A program made the position numbers and the translations under genes. Below the pieces are notes generated by a model, which was given only the letters and a program-made list of their open reading frames with translations, was not told where the DNA came from and ran no database searches. Shown here in pieces: positions 51,376 to 61,115 of a stretch of DNA of 64,000 nucleotides. How positions within the stretch are numbered: position 1 is the stretch's first letter; the number at the start of each line of letters is the position of its first letter. This DNA comes from Verrucomicrobiia bacterium (GTDB lineage: Bacteria > Verrucomicrobiota > Verrucomicrobiia > Limisphaerales > Fontisphaeraceae): positions 1-64,000 of the forward strand of contig JAOAIT010000038.1 in NCBI GenBank assembly GCA_026414565.1. The letters are read 5' to 3'.

Positions 51376-51460
51376 CGGATGTCCAAAAGATGGGGAGCTT
51401 CTTCTCTATGCGGGAGCTTATCCCGCCGGAGACGCTTCCCTTCCTAACGGTAGGTAGTAA

Positions 51461-51484
51461 GAACTTGAACGCAAAAGTTGTCAA
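51461..51484 (-). promoter_or_regulatory. Candidate promoter for the Ehr operon
   Basis: On the minus strand a perfect -35 hexamer TTGACA (51479-51484) is followed at about 18 bases by TTACTA as a weak -10. It would give a ~300-base leader containing the terminator-like hairpin before the ATG at 51161. Confidence 0.35.
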
Positions 51485-51841
51485 GGGGGGACGTGGACGG
51501 GAGCTCAAGGGGGTGTGGCGGTGTGCGGGCCGGAGCCGGGTTTGTGCCGCGGGTAAATCCTTCAGCTGTCCCCCCGCGGGGGCGAGACGTTGTGCGGACG
51601 GGGACAAAACCCGCGGCCTGGCGGCCAAGTTCAGCAACACATTTGGCGGCCTCCGAGGAAGGCGGCATTGTCGTGAACGGCCCTGGAGGGGCGGAGGAGG
51701 CGGAGGGGGGGGGTGATTTGCGCGCTTGCAATCCTGTGCGCGACAGCCCATGCTGTTCAGATTGAATTGCCCTGAGGAAAAAGGGCAAGGCAACACACCT
51801 GCTGTGCACTCGATGCAGTCCACAACAGGCCTTGGGTATCT

Positions 51842-53608
51842 ATGAGCGAAAGTCTGCCATTATTGGATTTGGAACGGATGTTCCTGCCGGCCTGGGCCAA
51901 AGAGGCGCCGCCCGCCAACCGCTTTGAACATTACACGGGCGAGGAAGAAAGCGGGGGCCGCCGCCGTGGTCCCGGGAGACGTCGTGAAGGTTTTGGTGAA
52001 CCGCGCCGTGGAGACCGGGGACCGGGCCCGGCAGCCGAGCGTCAGGGCCAGCGCCCTCCCGCCCGCTCCGCCGAGCAGGGCGCGCAGCGCCCGCCGCCTC
52101 CGCGGGGACGCCGGGATCACCGCCGCTCCGGGCCGCCCCGGCCGGTGGAGCGGGAGCCATTGCCCAAAGTCAGGGTGGGCATCACCATTGAAGAGAAAGT
52201 GGCGGACAGCCTGGCCCGGCAAATCCGCGCCACGGGGCGCTCGTATCCCATTTTTGATCTGGCCCGTTTGATTCTGCAAAAGAACGAGCGTTTTCTGATC
52301 CGCTTCCACGTCCTGAAAAACCAGAGCGGGGCCATCGAGCAGCCGCTTTACCGTTGCGCACTGGATGAAACGGTGTGGACCGACAAGGAGGAGGCGGTGC
52401 AGTACCTGCTGGACAAGCATTTTGACATGTTCTATCAGGCCGAGCGCACGCCCACGGCGCCCCCCAAGGGGGTGTACACCTTTGTGGCGGTGTGCGATCT
52501 CAACGGGGCGGTGTTGGGCCCGCCCAATTACCACGGTTATCAGGAGGAATTGCGCCGGCTGCACCGCGAGCACTTTGCGCACCTGCCCCTGGAGGTTTTC
52601 AAGTCCAAGATTCGCATTGTGCGCGATGAAGCCGTGGTCAAGAAGTGGATTGAAGACCAGAGCTGGAAGACGGAATACGTGTGCCTGAACGTGCCGGAGG
52701 CGCCCCGGCTGGCCGACCGCGAGAGTGTGTTGGCGCACTTCCGTGAAGTGCACCTGCCCAACGTGTTGCAGGAAGTGGAATCCCACTCGCTCAACGGGCA
52801 GGCGGCCCTGCAGTTGCCCTGCCGCGGCCTGCGGCGGCTGGCCTTGCAGCTCATCGAAAAACAGCGCCGCTTCCCGCTGGAGCTGGTCCATTCCTTGAGC
52901 GCGCTGTTCAACGAGCGCAAGTTGCAGTTTTTCAAGCTGGAAAAGGACATCACTTACGTGGGCGTGGCCCGGCCGCATTACCTGGATTTGGAGACGTCCA
53001 TTGTCTCCGACAACGTGCGCCGCATCATCCAGTTCATTCAACAAAATCCTGGCAGCACCCGCCAGAAACTCATCGAGGCGCTGGCACCCGCGCCGCCTTC
53101 GGCCGTCCCGGCCGTGGAAGCGCCTGCCTCCGACGGGCAAGCCGGGGGCACGGCGGCTGCCGCCGAAGCCCCGCCAGGCGGCCAGCCTGCGGCGCCGCCG
53201 GCGCCGGAGCCCACGCCGGAGCAGATGGCCATTATCAGCGATTTGCACTGGCTGGTGCATCAAGGGCACGTCTTGGAGCTGGCCACCGGCGTGCTGCTTA
53301 CCGCCAAAAAACCCGCGCCCAAACCGCCCAAACCTGCTCCGGCTCCTGCGCCGGCCGCCCCGGCCGCGGAGGTGGCGGCTACGGGATCGGCGGAGGCTGG
53401 TGCCGCCGCAGCGGCTGCAGAGGCCGTCACCACCGCGCCCACGCCTGATGCGGCAGGGGCTGCGGCTGCGGAGCCAGAGGCCAACTCCTCCCTGCCGGCC
53501 GAGGGGGGAACCCTGGCTGCTGCGCCTACCGCGGAGGAGCCGTCCTCATGTCCGGCCGCTCCGGCGGGGGTGGTGGAGGAATCGCGCCCTGCTACTGAGG
53601 GTTGCTAG
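51842..53608 (+). CDS. Conserved-looking protein of unknown function with disordered ends
   Basis: A protein of 588 residues. Residues ~30-115 are Arg/Pro/Gly-rich and disordered. Residues ~115-410 are a compact, well-structured domain (EEKVADSLARQIRATGRSYP, DLARLILQKNERFLIRFHVL, RGLRRLALQLIEKQRRFPLE, FFKLEKDITYVGVARPHYLD). The C-terminal ~180 residues are Ala/Pro-rich, interrupted by a helix-like piece (EQMAIISDLHWLVHQGHVLE) that resembles a winged-helix or coil. I do not recognise a family; the basic N-terminus and the RFHVLKN block would fit RNA or ribosome binding, but this is only impression. Confidence 0.8.
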   Translation: MSESLPLLDLERMFLPAWAKEAPPANRFEHYTGEEESGGRRRGPGRRREGFGEPRRGDRGPGPAAERQGQRPPARSAEQGAQRPPPPRGRRDHRRSGPPRPVEREPLPKVRVGITIEEKVADSLARQIRATGRSYPIFDLARLILQKNERFLIRFHVLKNQSGAIEQPLYRCALDETVWTDKEEAVQYLLDKHFDMFYQAERTPTAPPKGVYTFVAVCDLNGAVLGPPNYHGYQEELRRLHREHFAHLPLEVFKSKIRIVRDEAVVKKWIEDQSWKTEYVCLNVPEAPRLADRESVLAHFREVHLPNVLQEVESHSLNGQAALQLPCRGLRRLALQLIEKQRRFPLELVHSLSALFNERKLQFFKLEKDITYVGVARPHYLDLETSIVSDNVRRIIQFIQQNPGSTRQKLIEALAPAPPSAVPAVEAPASDGQAGGTAAAAEAPPGGQPAAPPAPEPTPEQMAIISDLHWLVHQGHVLELATGVLLTAKKPAPKPPKPAPAPAPAAPAAEVAATGSAEAGAAAAAAEAVTTAPTPDAAGAAAAEPEANSSLPAEGGTLAAAPTAEEPSSCPAAPAGVVEESRPATEGC

Positions 53609-53694
53609 GCAAGCCTCGGCCTCTTTTTTTCCCGGGAGTTGATGCGGGCCGTAATCCCCATCCCGAATGGGGGATGGCCGACGGGCGACGGGCA

Positions 53695-54597
53695 TTACGC
53701 GTTTTGGGGGAGTGGCCCTCGGGCCGTGTCCGGCCAGTTCACGGCGAGGACGCGCTCGATGCGCTGATAATCCTGCTCCAGAGCCATAATCTGCCAGCCT
53801 GCCGCCGTGAAAATCTGGCTCACTGCCGCGGCCTGGCCATGCCCCAGTTCCATCCACAAAGTGCCGCCCGGGGCAAGGTAGGGGGGGCTTTCTCGAGCCA
53901 GTCGGCGATAAAAGAGGAGGCCGTCGGTGCCTCCATCCAATGCCGGCCGTGGATCATGCTCGCGCACTTCGGGCTCGAGTTGGGCGATTTCCGCGGTGGG
54001 AATGTAGGGCGGATTGGCCACCACCAGATCAAAGCGGGAATCGGAGGGTACGGCGGCGTAGCCATCGCTGAGCAGGAAATGAATGCGCCCGCCCACTCCA
54101 TTTTTTTCCGCATTCTGCCGGGCCAGGGACAAGGCCTCGGAGGAGAGGTCGAGGGCCGTCACTTGCGCCTGGGGGAATTGTCGGGCCAGGCCAATCGCCA
54201 GGCAGCCGGAGCCGGTGCCCCAGTCAAGGAGGCGCGGGGAGGGCGGTGCCCCCGGCTGCGCCAGGCGCGCCGTCAGCCAGCGGGCGGCGTGCTCCAATAA
54301 TAATTCGGTTTCCGGCCGTGGGATCAGGGCCTGCGGGGTGGTAAGCAATTCAAAATCGCCAAAGGCCACCGTGCCCACCAGATGTTGCAGCGGCTCGCGC
54401 GCGGCGCGGCGGCGCAGGAGTTGCCGCATTTGTTCCAGGGCGGGCTCCGCGACGGCTTGATCAAAGCGCAGGTAAAGCTGCAGGCGCTGGGTTTGCAGGA
54501 CATGCGCCAGCAGACATTCCGCCTGCCACCGCGCCGAGGACACACCGTGCCGCTCCAAATAAGCCGTGCTTTTCTGAATGACTTCGAGGATGGTCAC
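53695..54597 (-). CDS. prmC: Peptide chain release factor N5-glutamine methyltransferase
   Basis: A 300-residue protein of the HemK/PrmC family. It methylates the Gln of the GGQ motif of release factors RF1/RF2 with SAM, in the cytoplasm. N-terminal helical domain (1-85), then IPRPETELLLEHA, the SAM loop LLDWGTGSGCLAIGLA (123-138) and the catalytic NPPY (195-198) with VVANPPYIPTAEI. The prfA gene, its usual neighbour, is not visible. The gene ends before a poly-T-rich spacer shared with the convergent 51842 gene. Confidence 0.95.
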   Translation of the reverse strand: MTILEVIQKSTAYLERHGVSSARWQAECLLAHVLQTQRLQLYLRFDQAVAEPALEQMRQLLRRRAAREPLQHLVGTVAFGDFELLTTPQALIPRPETELLLEHAARWLTARLAQPGAPPSPRLLDWGTGSGCLAIGLARQFPQAQVTALDLSSEALSLARQNAEKNGVGGRIHFLLSDGYAAVPSDSRFDLVVANPPYIPTAEIAQLEPEVREHDPRPALDGGTDGLLFYRRLARESPPYLAPGGTLWMELGHGQAAAVSQIFTAAGWQIMALEQDYQRIERVLAVNWPDTARGPLPQNA

Positions 54598-54607
54598 GCC
54601 GCCGCTC

Positions 54608-56260
54608 CTAGGGTGATTTTTTCTGGCCGGCGCCAGCTTTGGGCGGGGGAGCAGTGGCCTCCAGGTCAGTGAAGGGGGGACGCTCGAAGGTCAACCCGTC
54701 CCCCGTCACCCGCGGATCTCCCAGGCGTTTGAGTTCCTCCATCAACTGGCGGGACAACTGTTGTTGGATTTGGGCATACTCCGTCTGCCCGGCCACGTTG
54801 CGCGTCTGATGGGGATCCCGGCGCAAATCGTACAATTCCTCCGCAGGACGTTTGCCAAAGGCGATGTCGTAAAACTTCTGCCATTCCGGGGCGTGGCGTT
54901 GGGCGATGAGCCAGGCCTTGGTGGGACTGGCGTCGAAATCGGGGAAGGCAATCATGGTGTTGCGGGCGAGCACCTCAAAGGGCGGCGCGCTGGTGGCCGT
55001 GACGGCCAGGGGGGCTCCCATGGGCCAGCGCTCCGGCGCGAAATTGCGGATGTAGAGAAAATCACGCGTGCGCAGGGCGCGGTGGGGATAGGGCAGGTTG
55101 CCCTCGCGCGCAATATCCACATGCCGCTCGCGGCCGGTGATGACCCAGGTGCGGGTGGGATCCACCTGGCCCGAGCGATCGCTCACCAACAGGGGCACGA
55201 GGCTGCGTCCGTGCATGCCGGGGGCGGGCGGCAGACCACCGGCCTCGAGGAAGGTGGGGGCCAGGTCCATCAACAGGGTGAAATCTTCCACCACGCGGCC
55301 GCCGCGGGCGCCGGGCCAGCGCGCGATCAGGGCCACCTGCACGCCGAAGTCGTACAAGTTGCATTTGCCGTTGGGAAAACCGGGCGCGCCGTGATCGCCG
55401 CTGATGACAATGAGGGTGCGCTCCAGTTCGCCCACACGCTCCAGTTCTTCCAACAGCACGCCCACGCCGGCATCCCACGCCTGCACTTCGCCCAGATAAT
55501 CGGCAAAGTCCTCGCGCACCTCGGGCACATCCGGCAAAAAGGGCGGCAGCCGGCCGCGGAGGCGGTCGGGGTCAATGCCCCAGAGGGCTTTGCCGCTGCC
55601 CCGTTCCCAGGTGCGATGCGTCAGCGTGGGGCCAAACCAGTAACAGAAAGGTTTGCCGGGCGGGCGGGCGGCCAGGAAATCGGCGAAGTTTTGACGCACC
55701 TGCTGCAGCACCCGCGCCTTGGCTTCCGCCAGGGGCAGGTTGGTGGCGACCATGCGGGTGACGTTTTCCGAAAAATCATTGAAAGCGCGTCCTGCCCGCT
55801 CATAGGCGTATTGCTGTCCGCCATAGGGGGCGTCGGCGGGCCGGCCCGGGCTCCAGACCTTGTAACTTTTGCCAATATGGTAGCCTGCGTCGCGCAGGAG
55901 CAGGGGAAAGCTGGGGATGCGGTCGTCCCAAACGGCATTACGCAAAATGGCGCCCCGGCCGGTGGTAAAGAAATGGCGGCCGGAGAGGATGGAGCTGCGG
56001 CAGGGGGTGCAGGAGGGCGAGTTGACAAAGGCATTGAGAAACAGCACGCCCTCGCGGGCTACGCGGTCCAGATGGGGAGTTTTGACGATTTCGTTGACAT
56101 TAGGCTGCGGGTCATGGGGGGCGTAAGCGCCTGCGTATTTGCCCCAGTCGTCGGCAAAACAAAAGAGAATGTTGAGCGGCGGCCGGGCCGGGGCGGTTTG
56201 GACCGGCCACGGCAGGAGCCAGGCAACGGCCATCAGGCACCACGCGATGCTGGAGCGCAT
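54608..56260 (-). CDS. Secreted sulfatase (formylglycine type)
   Basis: A 550-residue type I sulfatase with a signal peptide ([20 protein letters not shown]). [10 protein letters not shown] has the metal-binding Asp37/Asp38; the maturation motif is [10 protein letters not shown] with Cys84-x-Pro86-x-Arg88 (CxPxR), where Cys84 becomes formylglycine. [12 protein letters not shown] has the later metal ligands. It hydrolyses sulfate esters of polysaccharides in the periplasm or outside. A sulfatase-maturating enzyme is not in the window. Start 56260 is chosen for the signal peptide. It ends 11 bases from prmC. Confidence 0.92.
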   Translation of the reverse strand: MRSSIAWCLMAVAWLLPWPVQTAPARPPLNILFCFADDWGKYAGAYAPHDPQPNVNEIVKTPHLDRVAREGVLFLNAFVNSPSCTPCRSSILSGRHFFTTGRGAILRNAVWDDRIPSFPLLLRDAGYHIGKSYKVWSPGRPADAPYGGQQYAYERAGRAFNDFSENVTRMVATNLPLAEAKARVLQQVRQNFADFLAARPPGKPFCYWFGPTLTHRTWERGSGKALWGIDPDRLRGRLPPFLPDVPEVREDFADYLGEVQAWDAGVGVLLEELERVGELERTLIVISGDHGAPGFPNGKCNLYDFGVQVALIARWPGARGGRVVEDFTLLMDLAPTFLEAGGLPPAPGMHGRSLVPLLVSDRSGQVDPTRTWVITGRERHVDIAREGNLPYPHRALRTRDFLYIRNFAPERWPMGAPLAVTATSAPPFEVLARNTMIAFPDFDASPTKAWLIAQRHAPEWQKFYDIAFGKRPAEELYDLRRDPHQTRNVAGQTEYAQIQQQLSRQLMEELKRLGDPRVTGDGLTFERPPFTDLEATAPPPKAGAGQKKSP

Positions 56261-56703
56261 GACCTCAGTCAAGTCCGGTGGGGCGGGCCTTGTCAATGCT
56301 GCAAATCGGGCTGGTACGAAGGGATGCAAGACAGGTTCCCTGCGGACCCGGGCGGAAAAAACTTAACTACCATGATGCCCCAACCTCTTTTTCTTACTTT
56401 AATGCGGTAAGCCCCGCATGACCGGGTTGAAACAGGCAACTCATTGAAGACCCGTGGCCTGCGCGCGAAAGCCGACAGCTTCCGCTGGGTACGGGTTGCG
56501 CGCCGTGCAGCAAGGGGGCCGGCATGAGCTGCCGCAAAGTTTCCCGGAAGCTTCCAGTTCAAACTGGACTTTGGCGGCCTTTTCTGCGATGGAACAAAGC
56601 AGGTAGCCGTGAATCGCCTTCCACCAATACGGGTGGTAAATTGTTTTCAGCGCGCCCGGGGCCTGGCTGTGGAAGGCGGTTTCGTTTTAAGGGAGGATGC
56701 CGT
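56261..56703. other. Intergenic region ahead of the hybrid kinase
   Basis: About 440 bases with no gene. A palindrome TCCAGTT-CA-AACTGGA (56553-56568) and a small hairpin ATGCGG/CCGCAT (about 56401-56420) are possible regulatory sites. The translated frame upstream of 56704 is not family-like. Confidence 0.45.
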
Positions 56704-59586
56704 ATGGCGATGGATTTGATCCTCAACCTGAGTTTGTTGGTAGCGCTGACGGTGGTTTCCACATTTTTCGGGAGGCGGTTCAATCCGCGGGGCAGCACCG
56801 GCGCGGTTATTCAAGGCCTCCTGTTTGCCACGGCGGCAATCATCGGCATGATCCGTCCCATGGAGTTGGAGAAGGGGGTGTTTTTTGACGGCCGCAGCAT
56901 GATGCTCAGCTTGTGCGCATTGTTTTTTGGGCCATGGGCGGCCCTGGTCAGCGTCATTCCCACGGCCTTGTATCGGGCCGGGCTGGGCGGGAATGGGGTG
57001 TACATGGGGGTGTTGACCGTAATCACCTCTGCGGCCATTGGACTGGCCTTTCATTATCGTTGGCGCCAGCAGCCACATGCGCCCCGGGCGAGCCAGTTGT
57101 TGCTGTTCGGCGTGGTGGTGCATGTGGTGATGTTGTGTCTGACCATCACATTGCCCGTGAGCGTGCGGTGGAAGACCCTGGAGAAAATGGCGCTGCCCAT
57201 CTTGGTGGCCTACCCCCTGCTGACGGTGCTGGCCGGCAAAGTCCTGGCTGACCAGGAGGATCTTGGCCGGTTGTTGGCGGAGCTGCGCCAGACCAATCAG
57301 CGGCTGGACATCACCCTGCGCTCCATTGCGGATGGCGTCATGGTGACGGATTTGCAAGGACGGATTGTGAGTTTGAATCCCACCGCCGAGCAACTGACCG
57401 GGTGGCCTCAGCAAGAAGCGGTGGGGCGTCCCATCGAAGAAATCTTTCCGATTTTTAATGAGCACACCGCCCAACCGGTGGAAAACCCCGTTCGCCGGGT
57501 CTTGCAGGAGGGCAAGGTGGTGGGGCTGGCCAATCACACTGTCCTGCGCCACCGGCAGGGCAGGGAGTATCCCATTGCCGACAGTGCGGCGCCCATCAAG
57601 GATGACCAGGGGCGTTGCCGCGGCGTGGTGTTGGTGTTTAGGGATCAGACCCGGGAACGGGAAGCTCACAACGCTTTAATTGAGAGTGAGTTCCGATATC
57701 GGACGCTCATTGAGTCCGCGCCGGCGCTGGTGTGGCATTGTGATGCGCAGGGGACGTTTGATTATTTTAACCAGCGCTGGCTGGCGTTCCGCGGGCGCAG
57801 TTTGCAGGAGGAGCAGGGAGAAGGTTGGAAAGCGGGGGTGCATCCGGACGATCTGGCGGGCTGTGATGCCGCCTTTCAAGAGGCCTTGCAACAGCACCGG
57901 CCCTGCCAGTTCGTTTACCGTTTGCAACGGCACGACGGCCACTACCGCTGGCTGCAGGAGGAGGCCGTGCCCGTGTTTGACCGGCAGGGCGCTTTTCAAG
58001 GTTACATCGGCTTCTGTCTGGACATCACCGGTCAGCGCGAACTCATGGCCCGAGAGCGGCTGCTATTGAGCGCGCTGGAGGCCAGCGCGGCCTGCATCTT
58101 CCTGGCCGATGCAGCCGGCGGCATCGAGTGGGTCAATCCTGCTTTCGCGGCTCATCTGGGAGTGTCGCGGGAGTCGGTGGACGGTAAGAATTGGGAGGAT
58201 TATTTCCTGCCGCCGGCAGAGGAGCAGGCGGAGAGTTTGGAGAACATCCTGCAGTTGCTGTTGCTGGGCCAGACGTGGCGGGGTGAATTGCGGGCGCGGC
58301 GGGCCGGGGGCGAGATGTTCGTGGCCGAGGTCACCCTTTCCCCCGTGCTTGACGCACTCGGCAGCACGGTCAAAGTGGTGGGCATCTTTGAAGACCTTAC
58401 CGCGCGCAAAGCGGTGGAGGAAGAGCTGCGGCAGACGCAAAAGATGGAGATCATCGGCATGATCGCCCACGGCGTGGCGCACGACTTCAACAACATTCTC
58501 ACTTCGATCATGATGAGTGCGAACATGTTGCAAGAAGATGCCGCGCTGCCCGCCCATCTGCGCGAGGATGTGGATCAAATTGCCGGCTCGGCGCAGGTAG
58601 GCGCCCGCATCACCAGTCAACTGCTCAGTCTGGCGCGCCGCGACATTCTCACGATGGAGGATTTGGAGCTGAACGAGGTGGTCCGGCAGGTGAGCCGGCT
58701 TCTGACCCGGCGGTTGAACGATCAGATCGTTATTGTCACCCATCTTTGTCCCGAGGGCGCCTGGCTCAAGGGGGATCGCACCTTGTTGGAGCAAATCCTG
58801 TTGAATCTGGCGTTCAACGCCCGGGACGCCATGCCCAAGGGGGGTACCTTGCTGATTGAAACGGCCGTGGTGGAGACTGCCGAGGCCCTGACGCTGGCCC
58901 CCAACCTCCCCAAACACGGCCCCTTTGTGCGGCTCACGGTGCAGGATACCGGTTGTGGCATCAACCCGGAGATCTTGCCGCGGATTTTTGATCCCTTCTT
59001 TACCACCAAAGAACGGGGCAAAGGAACCGGCATTGGCCTGACGGTGGTGGCCAATGCCTTGCGCGAACTGCATGGGGGTATTCACGTGCAAAGCACGCCC
59101 GCCCAGGGCAGCACTTTTCAAATTTATTTTCCGGCGACGCGCAGTTTGGCGGGGGCGTCCCCGGCGGTCGGGGTCACGCCGCTGCGCGGCGGGCAGGAGA
59201 CGATTCTGCTGGTCGAAGACGAAGCGCCGGTGCGCGAACTGGCCGCCAAGGGGTTGCGCAAGTATGGTTACAACGTGCTGATGGCCAAACACGGCCGGGA
59301 AGCGTTGGAGGTTTTCGCACAGCACCAGCAGGCCATTCAGCTTTTGATTACGGACATCATCATGCCCGGGGACCTTCGCGGCGATGAGCTGGCCAGGCGA
59401 TTGCTGGCGCAGAATCCGGCGTTGAAGGTGATTTATATCAGCGGTTATCCGGGCGAAAGCCCGGTGGACAAGCCCGACTTTTTTGCGCAGAAAACCTTTT
59501 TGGCAAAACCGTTCACGCCACGGCAGCTTGCGCAGACGGTCCGTCAGACCCTGGATTCATCGGCCTCCCCGGCCCCGGGGGCCTAG
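56704..59586 (+). CDS. Hybrid histidine kinase with 5TMR-LYT sensor and three PAS domains
   Basis: A 960-residue protein. The N-terminal ~190 residues are a 5TM LytS-like sensor (LTVVSTFFGRRF...FFGPWAALVSVIPTALYRAG). Three PAS domains follow at ~200-320, ~325-450 and ~452-575. The HisKA dimerisation region has IAHGVAHDFNNILTSIMM, with His593. The ATPase domain (~685-805) has LLNLAFNARDAMPKGG, DTGCGINPEIL and GTGIGLTVV. A receiver (~835-955) has Asp884 (LITDIIMPG) and a conserved Lys in FLAKPFTP. Senses an envelope or small-molecule signal; the target is unknown. The ATG has GGAGG upstream at 56691-56695, which decides against an earlier in-frame ATG at 56524. Confidence 0.95.
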   Translation: MAMDLILNLSLLVALTVVSTFFGRRFNPRGSTGAVIQGLLFATAAIIGMIRPMELEKGVFFDGRSMMLSLCALFFGPWAALVSVIPTALYRAGLGGNGVYMGVLTVITSAAIGLAFHYRWRQQPHAPRASQLLLFGVVVHVVMLCLTITLPVSVRWKTLEKMALPILVAYPLLTVLAGKVLADQEDLGRLLAELRQTNQRLDITLRSIADGVMVTDLQGRIVSLNPTAEQLTGWPQQEAVGRPIEEIFPIFNEHTAQPVENPVRRVLQEGKVVGLANHTVLRHRQGREYPIADSAAPIKDDQGRCRGVVLVFRDQTREREAHNALIESEFRYRTLIESAPALVWHCDAQGTFDYFNQRWLAFRGRSLQEEQGEGWKAGVHPDDLAGCDAAFQEALQQHRPCQFVYRLQRHDGHYRWLQEEAVPVFDRQGAFQGYIGFCLDITGQRELMARERLLLSALEASAACIFLADAAGGIEWVNPAFAAHLGVSRESVDGKNWEDYFLPPAEEQAESLENILQLLLLGQTWRGELRARRAGGEMFVAEVTLSPVLDALGSTVKVVGIFEDLTARKAVEEELRQTQKMEIIGMIAHGVAHDFNNILTSIMMSANMLQEDAALPAHLREDVDQIAGSAQVGARITSQLLSLARRDILTMEDLELNEVVRQVSRLLTRRLNDQIVIVTHLCPEGAWLKGDRTLLEQILLNLAFNARDAMPKGGTLLIETAVVETAEALTLAPNLPKHGPFVRLTVQDTGCGINPEILPRIFDPFFTTKERGKGTGIGLTVVANALRELHGGIHVQSTPAQGSTFQIYFPATRSLAGASPAVGVTPLRGGQETILLVEDEAPVRELAAKGLRKYGYNVLMAKHGREALEVFAQHQQAIQLLITDIIMPGDLRGDELARRLLAQNPALKVIYISGYPGESPVDKPDFFAQKTFLAKPFTPRQLAQTVRQTLDSSASPAPGA

Positions 59587-59630
59587 GGGGGCAGGGGGGG
59601 AGGGACGAGGCGGCTGAAAGGTCGGCGGGG

Positions 59631-61061
59631 CTATGGGCCTTGGTACAGCCGCTGCAACAAGGCCACGGCGGTGTCCACCAATTGCTCGCCCGCCCCCGGC
59701 GCCACCCGGGCGCTCTCCGGCTCATACGCGCCTTCGGCGTAACTGCGGCGGTCGGGGATGTAGCCCACACTCTCATTGGCCAGATAAACTGGAAAAGTGA
59801 AGGGAAAGGGGGAGCGTTTCTTCATGGCCAATCCGAGTTCGGTGAAGACCTCGCCCGGCAGGCTGATCCAAGCGATTTCACGCCCCAGCGCGATGACCTG
59901 CACTTCCACGCGATAAGGTTGGCCGGCCTGGGCCGCCAGATCCAGTGCGCGATACGCGCGGACCTTCTGCATGAAATTCGCGCCGCGGTCATCTTTGGCC
60001 TCCGCCAGGAAACGCCGTGCCGCTTCGACCTCCGCCGGCGAGACGGTGGCGGCGGGCAAATCCACCCATTGGGAGGCAAACCGGATGGCTCCCGGGGCCA
60101 GCGGTTGAAGCTGCTTGTAACTTTGAAACACGGTTGCGCCCAGGATTGTGCCGATGCGGTGCTGTTCGAGGGGGCTGCTTTGGGGCCAGCGCCAGTTCAC
60201 GTCAATATGGTTCAAGTTGCCGCAGGCGCCGTTTAACACGAGCGAGAGGTGCTGAGTGCCGTGATACCCGGCCAGCACGCGGCTGAGGGCGCCGGGCCAG
60301 TCCGCGCTGAACTTGCTGCCGCCGGTGGTATCGGTGTGCATGGCATAATGCACCAGCGTGGCGAGGGACTGGGCCGGTCCGCGCGCGCCGGGCGATTCAA
60401 AGAGCAACACCCCGACCTCCGCGTCCGCCGGGCCCGCGGGCAGCATGACGTTGGGGTTTAGCTTGCCGGGATTCCAGGCCACCGAGCCATCGCGCATGAA
60501 ATAACGGCGATTAAAGGTGAGATTCTCGCAGCGGGCCTTCACTGCGCTCAAGAGGGCCGGCTGCCGTGCCTGGTCGGCGCGGCGCACGGCCTCCGCAATC
60601 CGGGCCGGCAGGCGGGCGGTGTATTCCTTTACCAGGGCCTGAGGCTCGCCTAGGGTGGCATGGCGCAGCCCTTGATGCGCCAGCTCCGGTCCCGTGTGGG
60701 CATGGGTGGCGCAAATCATGATGCCGCCAACCTTGATGCCCGTGGCTTGCTCAATTGCCGCCCGGGCGGCGTCGGTGACGGGCCGGGTCACCCAAATTAA
60801 ATCCAGGGCGACGAGCGCGGCGCGTTCGCCACCGGACTCGAGAACCACGGCTTTGCAGAGCAGGGGATCCAGGACGCCATCGGCGCCCCGTTCATGGTAA
60901 TAACCGGCCAGCAAGATGCCCAGAGGCGGTGTGATGTCCACCGCCGCCGTACCCAGGCGCAGGGCAGGGGGCACAGTCTGGCCCGCCGGAGCCTGGGCCA
61001 GGGCCAGACCTGTCGCCAAAACAAGGCCGGCAGTAGCCGAAAAACTTTGGAGGAGCTGCAT
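59631..61061 (-). CDS. Neutral/alkaline non-lysosomal ceramidase-like exported hydrolase
   Basis: A protein of 476 residues with a signal peptide (SATAGLVLATGLALAQA). LRLGTAAVDITPPLGILLAGY, MICATHAHTGPELAHQG (metal His residues) and LNGACGNLNHIDVNW are the N-terminal ceramidase-domain motifs. It is shorter than full ceramidases and lacks their C-terminal domain. Expected to cleave an amide or ester in the periplasm; ceramide is not certain as substrate, since many bacterial homologues are uncharacterised. Confidence 0.85.
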   Translation of the reverse strand: MQLLQSFSATAGLVLATGLALAQAPAGQTVPPALRLGTAAVDITPPLGILLAGYYHERGADGVLDPLLCKAVVLESGGERAALVALDLIWVTRPVTDAARAAIEQATGIKVGGIMICATHAHTGPELAHQGLRHATLGEPQALVKEYTARLPARIAEAVRRADQARQPALLSAVKARCENLTFNRRYFMRDGSVAWNPGKLNPNVMLPAGPADAEVGVLLFESPGARGPAQSLATLVHYAMHTDTTGGSKFSADWPGALSRVLAGYHGTQHLSLVLNGACGNLNHIDVNWRWPQSSPLEQHRIGTILGATVFQSYKQLQPLAPGAIRFASQWVDLPAATVSPAEVEAARRFLAEAKDDRGANFMQKVRAYRALDLAAQAGQPYRVEVQVIALGREIAWISLPGEVFTELGLAMKKRSPFPFTFPVYLANESVGYIPDRRSYAEGAYEPESARVAPGAGEQLVDTAVALLQRLYQGP

Positions 61062-61100
61062 GGTTAAATATTAACACTCTAGAAAAGAACTCCCCAGGAC

Positions 61101-61115
61101 AAAATATCAAGACCG
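61101..61115 (+). repeat. 15-bp target-site duplication, left
   Basis: AAAATATCAAGACCG occurs here and, identically, at 62418-62432, immediately flanking the insertion sequence. Confidence 0.9.

Larger units (their letters stand above)
51162..51841. other. Leader/intergenic region between the Ehr operon and a divergent gene
   Basis: 680 bases with no gene. It holds a candidate promoter (51461-51484) and terminator-like hairpin (51331-51375) for the leftward operon and a G-rich stretch at about 51690-51715. The rightward gene at 51842 must also have its promoter here. Confidence 0.5.

Noticed and set aside
53597-53632. Hairpin with T7 run after the 51842 gene as a terminator
   Set aside because: The T-run is clear, but the stem (GAGG/CCTC with poor inner pairing) is too weak to call.
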